A stretch of DNA of 64,000 bases from Balanoglossus misakiensis (Eukaryota; Hemichordata), in contig CM082589.2 of assembly GCA_040954595.2 (NCBI GenBank), forward strand, positions 10,974,001-11,038,000, read 5' to 3'. The notes below the pieces were generated by a model, which was not told where the DNA came from, made no database searches, and was given only the letters and a program-made list of their open reading frames with translations. Made by a program: the position numbers and the translations under genes. This document shows, in pieces, positions 23,165-34,100 of the stretch (position 1 is the stretch's first letter; the number at the start of each line of letters is the position of its first letter).

Positions 23165-24266
23165 TTAAAGCTGCAAGCAGCATTGTCGGGCCCAAGCGCT
23201 GATCCGGAATTATATATGCACAGTATGAATGAGTAGAAACAGAATGCTCTAGCTGGTGTTTTATCTCATGACATTACAAGGACGAATGTATTTTTGCTGC
23301 TGAAATAGAGTAAAATAGGTCACCTGATGTCACCCAAATTTCGGGAAATTTCTTTTTACCCATACTGGTCCATGTCCAACAACAACCAAAGCTCTATTTG
23401 TTCGCCTGTAATTAGGTATGTGCATATTTAATGAGGTCAGCAGGTGTCACAGGTGACCCAAAAATTTGGCTTTACATTCTGGTCCCATCCTGGCCAATGC
23501 CAAGGCTGTATGTGCTCCGGATGCCGAGATCTCTGAAAGTAGGTCAAAAGTCACCCGAGGTCACACAACATTTGGGCAATTTTTTTTGCCCATACTGGTC
23601 CATGTCCAACAAAAACCAAACCTCTAGGTCTATTGGTTCGCCTGTAATTTGTATGCACATAATTAATGATGTCAGCAGAGGTCAAAGGGTTCATGAAACG
23701 TAGCAAAATATTATGATTACACACTAATCCACATGCATCAAAAACCAAACGTCTAGCCCTATAGGTTAGCCTGGAAATAGATATGCAGAAATAATAATGT
23801 GTGAAAAGTAGGTCAAAGGTCATGTGAAAAATCACCAAAAATTTGTAACATATTTTAGTCATATGACGATTAATATCCATAAAAGAATTTGCATGCTATC
23901 AATTTTTAGACTAGAAAAAGGAATTTCAATTTTTCACTGCTTTTTACAAAATCCAATATGGCCGCCACATTTCTCGACCAATCACAATGCTCTTCGCAAA
24001 CTTGATAGAAATCAGTGTAGTGACCATACTCCCCGAATCTTGCGAATCAGTTATCACCAGTTCTGGAGAAGATTGTTGGAGTTTTACTATGGTTTTTCAA
24101 AAATCCAATATGGCTGCCATAATCTTCGACCAATCACAATGTTCTTGGCAAACTTGGAAAAAATTGTGGCAAAAAAACTGGAACTTTGACAGCATAATGT
24201 CCAATTGCAAAAATGATGAGCAGAAGGTAGACTACCTGCACGCCAAATTTGAAGTCAATCTGACTT
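23165..24266 (+). repeat. GCTGC-family unit D, 3'-truncated, second subfamily
   Basis: Starts TTAAAGCTGC with GTCGGGCCCAAGCGCTGATC, a second subtype shared with unit G, and is clearly more diverged from A-C. One exact DR1-like motif is at 23,810-23,822; the one near 23,541 is mutated (AGGTCAAAAGTCA). The unit breaks off at AATCTGACTT, where other units continue GTAGTTTCTGAG. The break lies inside a 55-bp palindrome (24,232-24,286). Confidence 0.8.
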
Positions 24267-24286
24267 CAAATTTTGCGTGCAGGTAG
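24232..24286. repeat. 55-bp near-perfect palindrome at the unit D/Helentron-side junction
   Basis: The left arm (24,232-24,257, starting CTACCTGCACGCC) is ordinary GCTGC-family sequence. The right arm (24,261-24,286, ending GCGTGCAGGTAG) is its reverse complement with a single mismatch in 26, around the 3-base loop ATC. The other units have no such right arm. It therefore formed at the truncation point, for example by snap-back synthesis or inverted-duplication repair. Confidence 0.9.
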
Positions 24287-24328
24287 TTGAGGGCGAAATA
24301 CAAAGTTAGAATGGACACAATATGTGAT

Positions 24329-24525
24329 TGGTTAATTAGTCACTAGTGATGTGTGGATTGGTTGTAAATAGTTGAACATTTTCATCTGAATCAGTGAAAG
24401 TTTTGACAGAGGTATTTGTTTGGCTATAAACATATCTTTAATTAAGTGAACAGATCTGTATATTACATTCGTTAACTGTGAAGAGGATGTAGTATAGATA
24501 TGCCAATATATTGAGCTGTATAAAC
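24329..24525 (+). promoter_or_regulatory. Putative Helentron promoter
   Basis: Two inverted CCAAT boxes (GATTGGTT, about 24,334 and 24,355) and two TATA-like motifs (GCTATAAAC near 24,423 and TATAAA at 24,520-24,525) precede the possible first exon. The second TATA box predicts a start near 24,550, five bases before the ATG at 24,555. This is inferred from motifs only. Confidence 0.35.
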
Positions 24526-24554
24526 GGAGTGTTAACCCAACACGTCTATGGGGT

Positions 24555-24635
24555 ATGAATCTGAAAGCAACTTCATCCTACGCACTTGAATCCGAAAACG
24601 AATCTGACTCCAGCAGAGGCGTTGACCTGAATCCG
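24555..24635 (+). CDS. Possible first coding exon of the Helentron gene
   Basis: ATG at 24,555 opens 27 codons (Met-Asn-Leu-Lys-Ala-Thr-Ser-Ser, then acidic and serine-rich) ending at the strong donor CCG|GTGAGT. Splicing directly to the acceptor TTTGTTCCAG|ATG at 28,170/28,171 keeps the frame of the long ORF. A 26-base block at 25,820-25,845 also has good acceptor and donor signals, but including it would shift the frame and stop translation early. Without transcripts this exon is a hypothesis; translation may equally start at 28,171. Confidence 0.35.
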
Positions 24636-26334
24636 GTGAGTAACACGTTCATACAATTACATGCAGTTTTTAAATGTGGTACGAATGAGAGAATCGGTGG
24701 TTTGAACGTATAATACTTGGTGATGTTGGTTATGAAGTTGTTGTTTAACCAATGGTAGTGTGATTTTGTTTGTTTGTGAGACGATGGCAGTTTTGTAAGA
24801 TGTTTTGTATTTTCGTCTCGAGCGAATTCCAATATGGCGGCTATCGTAACGTGTCGAGATTGCTTACTGTATGTAAAGAATCCATGGTACCGTAAGCATG
24901 CATGTTTTGGCAAATGTTATATATATGTTGAGATGGTGGAGTTTGCTGGATTAAACAGAACAATTAGAGGCTGGGTAAATCAGAGTTTCTAGTGCGTTCC
25001 ATTCAAGTTGAAATTACGAGATAAGCTTCTTTTTGCAGTCAATGTACAAATGATTATTTAGACTGGAAAGGGTTTAGGCAAGCGAATCTCGTGACCGGAA
25101 GTGTTGAATTCGGGCGATCGGTGTGTCATGCGTATGTTACGTACAAGCGTTGGTGAAGTATTATTTCTGTGATGTGTATTTGTAAAGAAAAATAAACTGT
25201 GTGGTATTTATGAATTGGCTTTTCCAAATACGTAAATACTGCATTTATTTCTGTGAATATTGTATGTTTATGTGATCAAAAGCCCAGGGGTTATCATTGT
25301 TGTTTTTATCAGTTAATTCGATTTGTTTTTGATAATTGACAGGAATTTTGCTTCAAATATTGAACGATCTGTGTGAGTACAAAACAGAAACATTGCTGGA
25401 TTATTTGACGTTTTAGTTGTTTGTAAAAATGTGGGGACAAGCGGAGAATTGGCCAAATATTTTTGTGACCACTGTCTTTAGTGTGTATGCTTTCTGGTGA
25501 CGACAGTTGTGCCAAAACATAGACAATGGAATCTGGCAGGAGCTTGAAAAGAACAGTTGACTTGTTAACATATTTTGATGCCATGAAACTATGTTGTGGG
25601 CAAGACAATTTATGTTATCAATCTGTGGTAACCTGTATGTGCCATTTGTATGGAAACTGTGATCAAGATATGAATTTCTGAATATCACAAGCTTGGCAGT
25701 GAATTCATTGTTAATTGTTATCCTGTTTGTAGGCAATTGTATATTTTCATGTATTAGTTTAAATATAAATGTATTGGTAATTAGTTAATTAAACAGTTTT
25801 TTTTTAATTTTCTTGACAGATTTTGGCTACCAAAGAGTTTGCAAGGTGAGTGTTGGTGCACAACAGTGCATAGTATCATAGATTAACACACTCAGGTGTA
25901 CATTGTGTCAAATGTGAATTAGCCTTTTAAATTATTTGTGGAGGAATTGCTTAGTTCTACTATCAGTCACACTGTGGTTAAATATCAGATAGGATGATTG
26001 GCCACTGCCATGCACCGGCTGTTAATATATAAAAGCACTAGCCCATTTCTTTGAATTTGTTATTCAGGGGTGACGGAAGAAAAACATATTGTAATAGTTC
26101 ATAGAAATGGTGTTTATTGAATACATCAGAAAGGAAGGGACTTGTATGTGCAGAACAATCATTGTGCTATGTGGTGTTACATGTAAGACCATTGGATAGT
26201 GCCATTTCTTACAACAGTGGCTTCAATAAAACATTGGTATGATGTATGTTTCTTGATATACCTGCCTTGTTATTGAACTTGTATATTAAATTGCTAAGTG
26301 TAAATCAGGTCTAAAACAATCGTTTGTGATTTGT

Positions 26335-27985
26335 GTGAGTACATAATGAAAATGCCAGGATGTAAGGTCATACAGGGGTCAAGATTCAAGCCGTATCAGG
26401 TTCTTCAGGAGGGAAATGCGGTGTCAGTGAATACTGTGTGTGTATTTGTCCGTGTGTGTGTCTGTAAGAATGCTATATATGAATGCATACATGTATGCTT
26501 GTCATTGTACTTGGACTTGATATTGCTAACTGTTGGAAATTGTTTTGTGAGGAAATTTCATTCAGATTTGTCTGAATACATTGCAACGTAAATGGGAAAA
26601 TGTCGGGTCATACAGGGTCAGGTCTGAAGCCTTATTTGGTTGTACACAGTGGATGTTGGGGTGTGCATGTATTTGTGTATGTCTGTGCAAATTCATACAT
26701 GTATGCCTATCATTGTACTTGGACTTGATGTTGCTTACTGGTGGAAATTGTTTTGTAAGGAAATTCCATTCACATTTGTCTCAGTACAATGCAATGTAAA
26801 TGACAAAATGTCGGGTCATAAAAGGTCAGGTCTGAAGCCCTATTTAGTTGTACACAGTGGATGTTGGGGTGTGCATGTATTTGTGTATGTCTGTGCAAAT
26901 TCATACATGTATGCCTATCATTGTACTTGGACTTGATGTTGCTTACTGGTGGAAATTGTTTTGTAAGGAAATTCCATTCACATTTGTCTCAGTACAATGC
27001 AATGTAAATGACAAAATGTCGGGTCATAAAAGGTCAGGTCTGAAGCCCTATTTAATTGTACACAGTGGATGTTGGGGTGTGCATGTATTTGTGTATGTCT
27101 GTGCAAATTCATACATGTATGCCTATCATTGTACTTGGACTTGATGTTGCTAACTGGTGGAAATTGTTTTGTAAGGAAATTCCATTCACATTTGTCTCAG
27201 TACAATGCAATGTAAAGGACAAAATGTCGGGTCATAAAAGGTCAGGTCTGAAGCCCTATTTAGTTGTACACAGTGGATGTTGGGGTGTGCATGTTTTTTG
27301 TGTATGTCTGTGCAAATTCATACATGTATGCCTATCATTGTACTTGGACTTGATATTGCTAACTGCTGGAAGTGATTTTGTAAGGAAAATTCATTCACAT
27401 TTGTCTGAGTACGTTGCAACGTAAATGAGAAAATGTCGGGTCATACAGGGTCGGGTCTGAAGCCTTATTTGGTTGTACACAGTGGATGTTGGGGTGTGCG
27501 TGTATTTGTTTATATCTGTGCAAATTCATACATGTATGCCTATCACTGTACTTGGACTTGATATTGCTAACTGGTGGGAATGATTTTGAAGTGAAATTTT
27601 ATTCAGATTGGGCTGAGTTCATTGCAACGTAAATGACAAAATGTCGGGTCATACAGGGTCAGGTCTGAAGCCGTATCTGGTTCTTCAGTGGGTAAATGCT
27701 GTGTCCGCGAATACTGTGTGTATTGATCTTTGTATATGTGTGTGTATGTCTGTCTGTCTATATTAATGCATAACTGTATGCATGTCATTGTACTGGTACT
27801 TGTTATTGCTAATTAGTGGAAATGGTTTTTAAAGAGAATTTAACTCAGATTTGCCTGAGCACATTGTCATGGGAATGCCAGAATGTAAGGTCATACAGGG
27901 GTCAGGGTTGAAGCCTAATCGTGTTTTCCAGCTGAAAAAAGTGTGTCTGTGAATACTGTGTGTATATGTATACAGGCATGCAGAT
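26335..27985 (+). repeat. 208-bp minisatellite upstream of the Helentron ORF
   Basis: About eight units, marked by AAAATGTCGGGTCATA, GGTCAGGTCTGAAGCC, TACACAGTGGATGTTGGGG and CATACATGTATGCCTATCAT. The central units (around 26,590-27,430) are almost identical with a 208-bp period; the outer ones diverge. The array lies wholly in the presumed intron between 24,636 and 28,170. Overlapping open frames of about 98 codons repeat with the array and are by-products. Confidence 0.9.
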
Positions 27986-28170
27986 TTGTGTCCATTATGT
28001 GTAGTCGCTGTTGAGACATCGTTTCTGTAAATCACTTCTGTCTGTAAAAGTTCCAATATTTTTTACTGGTTATAATCACTAGTGATGTGATTTGATGTGA
28101 AGGTAATCTGAAATCTGGTGTTCAATGGATAATAACAACCTAATCAGAGAGTATATTTGGTTTGTTCCAG

Positions 28171-31100
28171 ATGCCACGCAGTAGATACTGGAGGAAGAAG
28201 AGGAGTCAGAAGAAAGAAGATCCTGTTCTGTCTCAGAACAGGAGTGATGGAGAGGAGCCTGTCCTCTTAAAAAACAGGAATACAGAGATAGTAACAGAGG
28301 AGTCTGTCCTCTTAAAAAACAGGAATACGGAGATTGTAACAGAGGAGTCTGTCCTCTTAAAAAACAGGAATACGGAGATTGTAACAGAGGAGCCTGTCCT
28401 CTTGAAAAACAGGAATACGGAGATTGTAACAGAGGAGTCTGTCCTCTTGAAAAACAGGAATACGGAGATTGATATAATCAGAAATAGTGACAGTTTGAGA
28501 GCAAATAAAGGAACAAAAGTGAACAATGGCATATTTGAGGAAAATGATTCATCTGATGACCTGTATATTAGCAGTGGAACAGGGGGCAGCGTATATTCAT
28601 TCTCCCCACTAACTTCTGATGTATGTGAACAGCTGTGTTGCAAATTTGATATTGTAGATAAAAATAATATTGATATTTTCAATAAACTTGGAAGTGTTAC
28701 GATTGGAGAACCATGCAAGTACAGGTCAATAATTGGTGATGGGAACTGTTATTTTAGGTCCTTGTCATATTGTATAAGTGGGACTGAGCGAAATCACGGA
28801 GTTATTCGAACGGCCATTGTGAATCACTTGAAAGCCAATGAGGAAGTATATTCAGGATGGGTAAGGTTAGATGGATATACATCAGTTGATGATTATATTG
28901 CAAAGTCCAGAATGGATTGTCTAGGAACATGGGCTACAGAAACTGAAATCCTTGCCACTACTAATCTCTTCAATCTGAATATTTTTGTGTACAGTTTCGA
29001 TAGTTGGTGGAAACATTCATGTAATATAATCAATAAAAACAATGTTGATAGAGGTGTTGGTATATACCTGAACCATCGCAATAGAAACCATTATGAAGTA
29101 GTTAAGTGTGTGAAGACATCACATTTGGAAACTTGTCACTGTACACACATTGATTGCAATGAAGTTGTCCCTGTTGAGATTGTGACTGGCGAGTGCATGG
29201 ATGTGACAGACGATGGGAACTTGACACATAATGGTTTGAAAAAAGAATTCCATTTAGATGAAGTATTTGCAACGCATGATGAACTTCAGTGTCTTGCACC
29301 AGTAAGAGGTAAGAAACGTGGAAGAGCCATGAGTGAACGGCTGAAAAAGAACCTCAGACGTAAAGAGTATGAAAGTGAAAAAACTAAATTAAATGAATTA
29401 AATGTATCCAATTGTGTGAAGAGATCTAAAGCAGTTAAACAATATGAACGTTATCAGACTGATTCTGAATATAGAAGCAACATAAAATTGGATAGTAGAA
29501 AGAGGTACCGTGAAGATGTACTATATAGAGAAGAGAAAAAACGTAGACTGACCGGACGATACAATTGTGATTTAGTATTTCGTGAAGCACAGAAAACTCT
29601 TTGTTCAGAACAGTGTGTGGCAAAATATGAAAAAGTTCCACTATACAGAGAACAAAAGAAGAGTCAGAGTGCAGCACAATGTGTTGACAAGTACAAAAAA
29701 GATGAGAAGTTCCGAGAGCACAAGAAGAGTCAGAATGCTGCACAATGTCTTGATAAATACAAAAAAGATGAGAAGTTCCGAGAACGCAAGAAGAGTCAGA
29801 GTGCAGCACAATGTGTTGATAAGTATCGGAAAGATAAGCAGTTTCAAAGACGTCAGAGAAAGCGATGTTTAGAACGGTACCAGCAGGATCAGCATTACAA
29901 AGAGATTGTATTAGAGAGAAGTCGTATTGAGGGGAAAGTGAAGAATATGAAAAAGCAAAATATAGAAGATGTTATAATTGATTTTAGGAATCATACTTCA
30001 GTTGGGCCAAATTGTGTATGTTCAGTTTGTCACCGGCGACTTTTTCGAAAGCAGGTCCTTGTTTGTAACATGGATAAATATGTGTCCAGAAATGCGTTTT
30101 GTGAAATGAATGCGAAGAAATGCATAACAGAAGATTATGTACACAACTGCAGTAAATTATGTATTGTTGATTGTCCCCTCAAGAGCAGTGCCGCCAGTAA
30201 ATTATGGATTTGTCACACATGCCATAGCAAACTCTTGCGTGCAGAGATGCCTGTTCAAGCTGCTGCAAACAATCTTGATGTCAAACCAATACCTAATGAA
30301 TTAAAATGCCTGAATTCGTTAGAGCAACATTTAATTGCACTGCATATTCCTTTCATGAAAATGATGGCGCTACCAAGAGGTGGACAAAATGGTGTTCATG
30401 GACCTGTTGTTTGTGTTCCATCTAATATAGAAAAAGCCACAAGTATTTTGCCTAGAGGTGAATTGGATGACCAGATGATAAAGGTGAAATTAAAGCGGAA
30501 ATTAAGTTACAAAGGTTGTTATCAGTATCAATTTGTAAACAAAGGACACATACAAAATGCACTGGAATACCTACAGAAAAATAACAAGTGGTATAGTGAT
30601 GTGAAATTCAATCTCACTTGGGAAAATACTCTTGAAAAGACTGAAGAAAACATTGATGCTGAAGGTAATGAAAACACTGTGGAAAAAACTTCAGATACTG
30701 AACGCAATGATGTAGCATCAGACACAGAAGGTGGAAACGAGCCTGAAAAAGATACTGATGGAATATTCATGGACACATGCTTTCAACCAGTTGACATTGG
30801 TCAGGATATTCTGGATTATCACTTTGACGATATCGCTTGTGTTGCTCCTGGTGAGGATAATAAACCTGTTAGAGTGTTGATGGAAAAGTTCAATGAGGCA
30901 AAGTGCTTTCCTGTGATTTTCCCAACGGGGTCACCAACATTTTACGATGATCGAGAGGTTAAGATAACAATAGGACGATATTTGCAAAGTCGTCTAATGA
31001 ATGCAAGCAACAGGTTTGCAAAAAGCACAGACTATATATTTTATGCACAATACCGTTCAGAACTTGACCAGGTTGTATCAAATGTGTCAATTGCTTTGAG

Positions 31101-34100
31101 AAAAGGCACTGCCAATGCTTGTGGCAAAAAGGTGACATCTGATGTTCTGACTGATGGGGATTCATTGAGAGAGATATTGAAGTGTGATGAAGGCTACAAG
31201 TTTTTAAAACCAGTACGAGGGACTCCCCCTTATTGGCAAGCTGCACAGAAAGATATTTTTGCAATGATCAGACAGTTAGGTATACCAACATGGTTCTGCT
31301 CATTTTCTGCTGCTGATTTACGATGGAGAGAAGTACTTGAAACTATCCTACGTGAAGAAGGTGATACACGTAATGCTGAGGATCTCGACTGGTCTGAGAA
31401 ATGTGGCATCTTGAGACGAAACCCTGTAACCGCAGCAAGAATGTTTGATCATAGATTTCACTGTTTCTTGACTGAGGTAATTATGTCACCAGCTAGTCCT
31501 ATTGGGAAGATCAAAGATTATTTTTATCGAGTTGAGTTTCAACAGCGTGGATCACCACACACTCACTGTTTGTTTTGGGTTGAAAATGCCCCCAAAGTGG
31601 ACAAAGATTCTGATGATGATGTAGTTGACTTTGTTGACACATATGTAACATGTGAAATGCCTTCTATTGAAGAGGATGAGGTACTGCATGAGATTGTGAA
31701 AACCGTCCAGAAACACAGTTCAAGACATTCAAAATCTTGCAAGAAAAAGGGTACTACATGCAGATTCAACTTCCCCCGACCTCCTTCAAACAAAACATTT
31801 GTATGCCACCCTTCTGTCAGCATAGATACCGGTACAGAGATGACCAATGATGAGGAGTGTAAGAATGCTAAAGTCACAACACCAGTGGAAAATGAATTTA
31901 AAAGTGATTTGCCTCATGTAGATGATACAGCATTGGGTGAGAAAAGGGCTAGACACATTTTAGAACGAGTGTGGACATGCCTGTGTGACAAAGAGCAACA
32001 AATTGATACTATTGATGAATTGTTTAATGCAGTCGGCATATCTCAAGAGATGTTTGAACAAGCAAATGCAATTTTGGCCAAGAAAACAAGTGTAGTTCTA
32101 AAACGTGAGCCAAATGATGTTTGGGTAAACCAATATAATGCCAACCTTCTCCGTTGCTGGAATGCAAATATGGACATTCAGTTTGTTGTGGATGCATATG
32201 CCTGTGTTGTGTACATTGTGTCATACATCTCTAAGGCAGAAAGAGAAATGGGTTTACTCTTGGAACATGCACAGAAAGAGGCTAACAAAGAAGGAAATAT
32301 GGATGCAAAGTCTGCCATGAAAGAGTTAGGTGGTGTATATCTGCACAACAGGGAAATAAGTGCCCAGGAAGCTGTGTATAGGGTATGTGGTTTGAAACTG
32401 AAACAATCATCACGAAAAGTTCAGTTTATTCCAACAGGAGAAAATCAAATCAAAATGAGTTTGCCATTAGCTATAATACAGAAGAAAATGAAAGGTGTTG
32501 ATTTAGATGAGGATGAGATCTGGATGAATAGCATTGTAGACAGGTACAAGAACAGACCAAATGGGGAAGATTTCGACAACATGTGTCTCGCCACATTTTG
32601 TTCTGAATACAGAGTGGTTTCAAAATCAGAAATGAAAAATGTGAGTAATGACAAACGGCACAGTCCAATAGTGAAGTTGAAAAACAATGTCGGTTACATG
32701 CAGAAACGATCTAGAAGTGATGGGGCTGTTGTTAGATATGCTAGATTTTCTGTTACCAAATGTCCAGAAAAGCACTATGGCAGTATATTACAACTGTTTC
32801 TCCCATACCGAACTGAATCACAACTGAAACCTAGTGGATTTGAATCGTATGAGGATTTTTATTGTCTTGGTGCAGTGAAATGTGGCTCTGCTTCTTTAGA
32901 AAAGGTTAAAGTGATCGTAGATACCAATAAAGCATTATATGAAACAGAGGCTGATGCTATTGATGCAGCTGGACAATTTCTTGATGAGAATGGTCATCTT
33001 GAAGATGCATGGGCTCAAATATGTCCAGAAAATGAATTGGAACGATTGGAATGCATTGAAGAAGGTAAAAAGTGTTGTGGTGATGATCAGGTTGATGACA
33101 GTGATATTCCGGACTTGGTAAAAAAACCTAAAGGTGATGATTGCCATGTAGAACTTTCAAATTCAATGAAGAAATATGAGGTTGAAACAATGTGTAGATC
33201 GTTGAACAAGAAACAAGCAGAAGTGTTTTACAGCATCAGGAAGTGGTGTTTGGACAAAAGCAATGGCAAGAATCCAGAACCCTTTTATCTGTTTGTCACT
33301 GGTGGTGCTGGTACTGGGAAAAGTCACTTAATCAAAACCATATATCATGAAGCCAAACGAATTCTAGCTCGTGCAATGCCAGACATTGATGGAATTTCTA
33401 TTGCTTTAACTGCACCGACAGGAGTCGCAGCATTTAATATACAAGGAACAACTCTCCATCATATATTCTCCATAGCTGTTGACTCAAAGCTACCATATCA
33501 GCCACTGCGTGAGGAAAAGCTCAATACTCTTCGTTGCAAGTTTGGTAACCTTCAAATTTTGATAATAGATGAGATTTCTATGGTAGACAAAAAGTTATTG
33601 TACTATGTTCATGGAAGACTGCGACAAATCAAACAGTCATCAACTCAATCACCATTTGGAAATGTTTGTGTCATTGCTGTGGGTGACTTTTATCAACTTC
33701 CACCTGTGAAAGGAAGTCCACTGTGTGTAGACATTGAATCAACCAATCTGTGGAAAGATAATTTCAGTATCATAGAACTAACAGAAATAATGAGACAGAA
33801 GGACTGTGCATTTGCAGAGGCGCTAAATCGGGTAAGAGTTCATAAAAAAGGAGACACACTAAATCCTGGTGATGTGGCAATGTTTCAAAAGTGTGTTACT
33901 GGTGAAACATCTGAGGCAATGCATGTTTTTGCTACAAATGCAGAGGTTAATAGCTGTAATGTTGAAATGCTTCATTCTGATTGTTCTGATCCTATGTGTA
34001 TTGAAGCAGAGGATTTTAGTCGGAATCCAAAAACTGGAAGATTAGAAAAAAAGGTAGATCATCATGTCAAAGTGTACAGGACGACGTTGCCAAAGACTCT

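Noticed and set aside
25820-25845. 26-base exon with good splice signals inside the Helentron 5' region
   Set aside because: Joining it between the putative first exon and 28,171 shifts the frame to an early stop. It is mentioned only as a possible alternative exon.
26640-27424. Overlapping near-identical open frames of 98-122 codons
   Set aside because: They recur every 208 bp with the minisatellite, shift frame at each unit and have no start-context or domain support.
28162-28170. Start of the Helentron protein at TTG 28,162
   Set aside because: TTG is not a usual animal start, and these nine bases form the end of a splice acceptor. The first ATG is at 28,171.
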